From: Microbacterium sp.
GTDB taxonomy: Bacteria; Actinomycetota; Actinomycetes; Actinomycetales; Microbacteriaceae
Reading direction: 5' to 3'
Length of the DNA: 64,000 nucleotides
NCBI GenBank assembly: GCA_017306415.1
Contig: JAFKIL010000001.1
Coordinates: 1 to 64,000, forward strand
In this document: in pieces, positions 63,409 to 64,000 of the stretch
How the letters are laid out: each line of letters begins with the position of its first letter
Numbering within the stretch: the first letter of the stretch is position 1
Program-made: the position numbers and the translations under genes
Notes under the pieces: model-generated
What the model saw: only the letters and a program-made list of their open reading frames with translations
Databases searched by the model: none
What the model was told of the DNA's origin: nothing

Positions 63409-63701
63409 TCGTCGAGTTCGAGGGCGACGTCTTCCGCTGGGCAGCCCGAGCCGACTCGGACTGGTTCTTCACCGCCCTGCCTGCTGAGCTGAGCGCTGAG
63501 ATACGCGAGGTCCCGCGGCCGTTCCGCGGCTTCGGATCGGTGCGCGTGCGGGCGAGGATCGGCGGGTCGGAGTGGCGTACCTCCATCTTCCCCGGCGGCG
63601 ACGGCGCCTACGTCCTGCCGCTGAAGCGGGCCGTGCGCGAGGCGGAAGGGCTGGTCGACGGCGGTCCGGTCGCGGTCCGCCTCGACATCCTCGACGGCTG
63701 A
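63405..63701 (+). CDS. DUF1905-domain protein
   Basis: Encodes 98 aa from the ATG overlapping the glycosyltransferase stop. The whole protein matches DUF1905 (a small beta-barrel): FEGDVFRWAARADSDWFFTA, GFGSVRVRARIGGSEWRTSI and FPGGDGAYVLPLKRAVREA. Function unknown. Co-transcribed with the glycosyltransferase. Confidence 0.85.
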   Translation: MIVEFEGDVFRWAARADSDWFFTALPAELSAEIREVPRPFRGFGSVRVRARIGGSEWRTSIFPGGDGAYVLPLKRAVREAEGLVDGGPVAVRLDILDG

Positions 63702-63724
63702 TCGGGAGCGCAGCGAACCTCAAA

Positions 63725-63768
63725 ATGAGAGCCGAATGAAGGTTAGATGAGAGGAAGATGAAGGATAT
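63725..63768. repeat. Four 11-bp-phased ATGA repeats
   Basis: ATGAGAGCCGA, ATGAAGGTTAG, ATGAGAGGAAG and ATGAAGGATAT start at 63725, 63736, 63747 and 63758, exactly one helical turn apart. This is a response-regulator-type binding array. It lies in the AT-rich intergenic region after the DUF1905 gene. Confidence 0.7.
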
Positions 63769-63966
63769 TCTCGGCTCTTCGGAGGTCGAGAACAGACATT
63801 CTCTTCTCATCTTCGCAGTCATGATATAGATCGTTTGTACGACACTGCCCGCTATTTGTGTCATCGCGCGGATCTGCTCGAACGCCGTTTTTTCAGCATA
63901 GTTCGTATATAGAAACGAAGAAAGCATGAGTCCGGGAAAATTCCTCAGGGCGAGCACAGCGACGCC

Positions 63967-63994
63967 TTGAGCGGATCTTGAGCTTCTGCTGAGC
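63967..63994. repeat. Three 11-bp-phased TTGAGC repeats
   Basis: TTGAGC at 63967 and 63978 and CTGAGC at 63989, spaced 11 bp. Again a phased direct-repeat array, probably controlling a gene beyond the window edge. The rest of 63702-64000 shows no gene. Confidence 0.65.
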
Positions 63995-64000
63995 ATTTCC

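Noticed and set aside
63469-63996. A 175-codon minus-strand ORF running into the DUF1905 gene
   Set aside because: It overlaps a recognised domain on the other strand and covers the phased repeats. Its composition is not protein-like in the second half.

Overview
The window is high-GC actinobacterial chromosome, most like Microbacteriaceae (a Microbacterium-type organism). This rests on the gene order xerD-parA-scpA-scpB-rluB-tyrA-cmk-der, a complete C50-carotenoid operon with a MarR regulator, a DUF222/HNH (13E12-type) gene, frequent GTG starts, and many start codons placed 6-8 nt after a TAnnnT box, which suggests leaderless transcripts. No database search was possible, so the taxonomic call is inference.

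Layout. 1-240: end of an rRNA operon (23S-5S spacer, 5S rRNA, terminator). 290-6354: plus-strand housekeeping run (repeat-rich protein, HAD phosphatase, tlyA, nadK, recN). 6434-9835: large secreted subtilisin-like protein. 10049-13245: pyrG, a Nudix hydrolase and xerD. 13442-14752: HNH endonuclease with a perfect 16-bp palindrome upstream. 14964-21427: tightly overlapping segregation and housekeeping operon parA-scpA-scpB-rluB-tyrA-cmk-der. 21438-24640: acetyltransferases, a Nudix-NYN fusion, an S4 protein and a YhhN membrane protein.

24787-40652: a 15.9-kb genomic island inserted in the anticodon loop of a tRNA-Pro gene. The native gene is split: its 5' part is at 24748-24786 and its 3' part, with its terminator, at 40653-40735. 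The island carries a complete substitute tRNA-Pro at its left end. It holds a tyrosine integrase, a decayed serine recombinase, a replication-type HTH protein, a PIN protein paired with an ImmA/IrrE-like protein that lacks its metal-binding residues, a DUF4209-like protein with an RNxxxHG (HEPN-type) motif and a small partner, and a set of poorly known genes (HExxH protein, Schlafen/AlbA-like protein, DUF4238-like protein, HNH-like zinc protein). It reads as a cargo region of toxin-antitoxin and candidate defence genes.

40824-64000: accessory chromosomal region. It contains a lipoprotein serine-hydrolase homologue without its catalytic SxxK, a sortase-anchored surface protein, a NarL-type two-component system, an MBL hydrolase/TetR pair, a zinc-ribbon peptide, a 14-TM MFS exporter with its MarR, an alpha/beta hydrolase, an M23-like protein, the carotenoid operon idi-crtE-crtB-crtI-crtYe-crtYf-crtEb (minus strand) with divergent crtR-like MarR, an acyl-CoA synthetase, an aldo/keto reductase, a second (intact) serine hydrolase, a GT2 glycosyltransferase and a DUF1905 protein. 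The window ends in an AT-richer intergenic region with two helically phased 11-bp repeat arrays.
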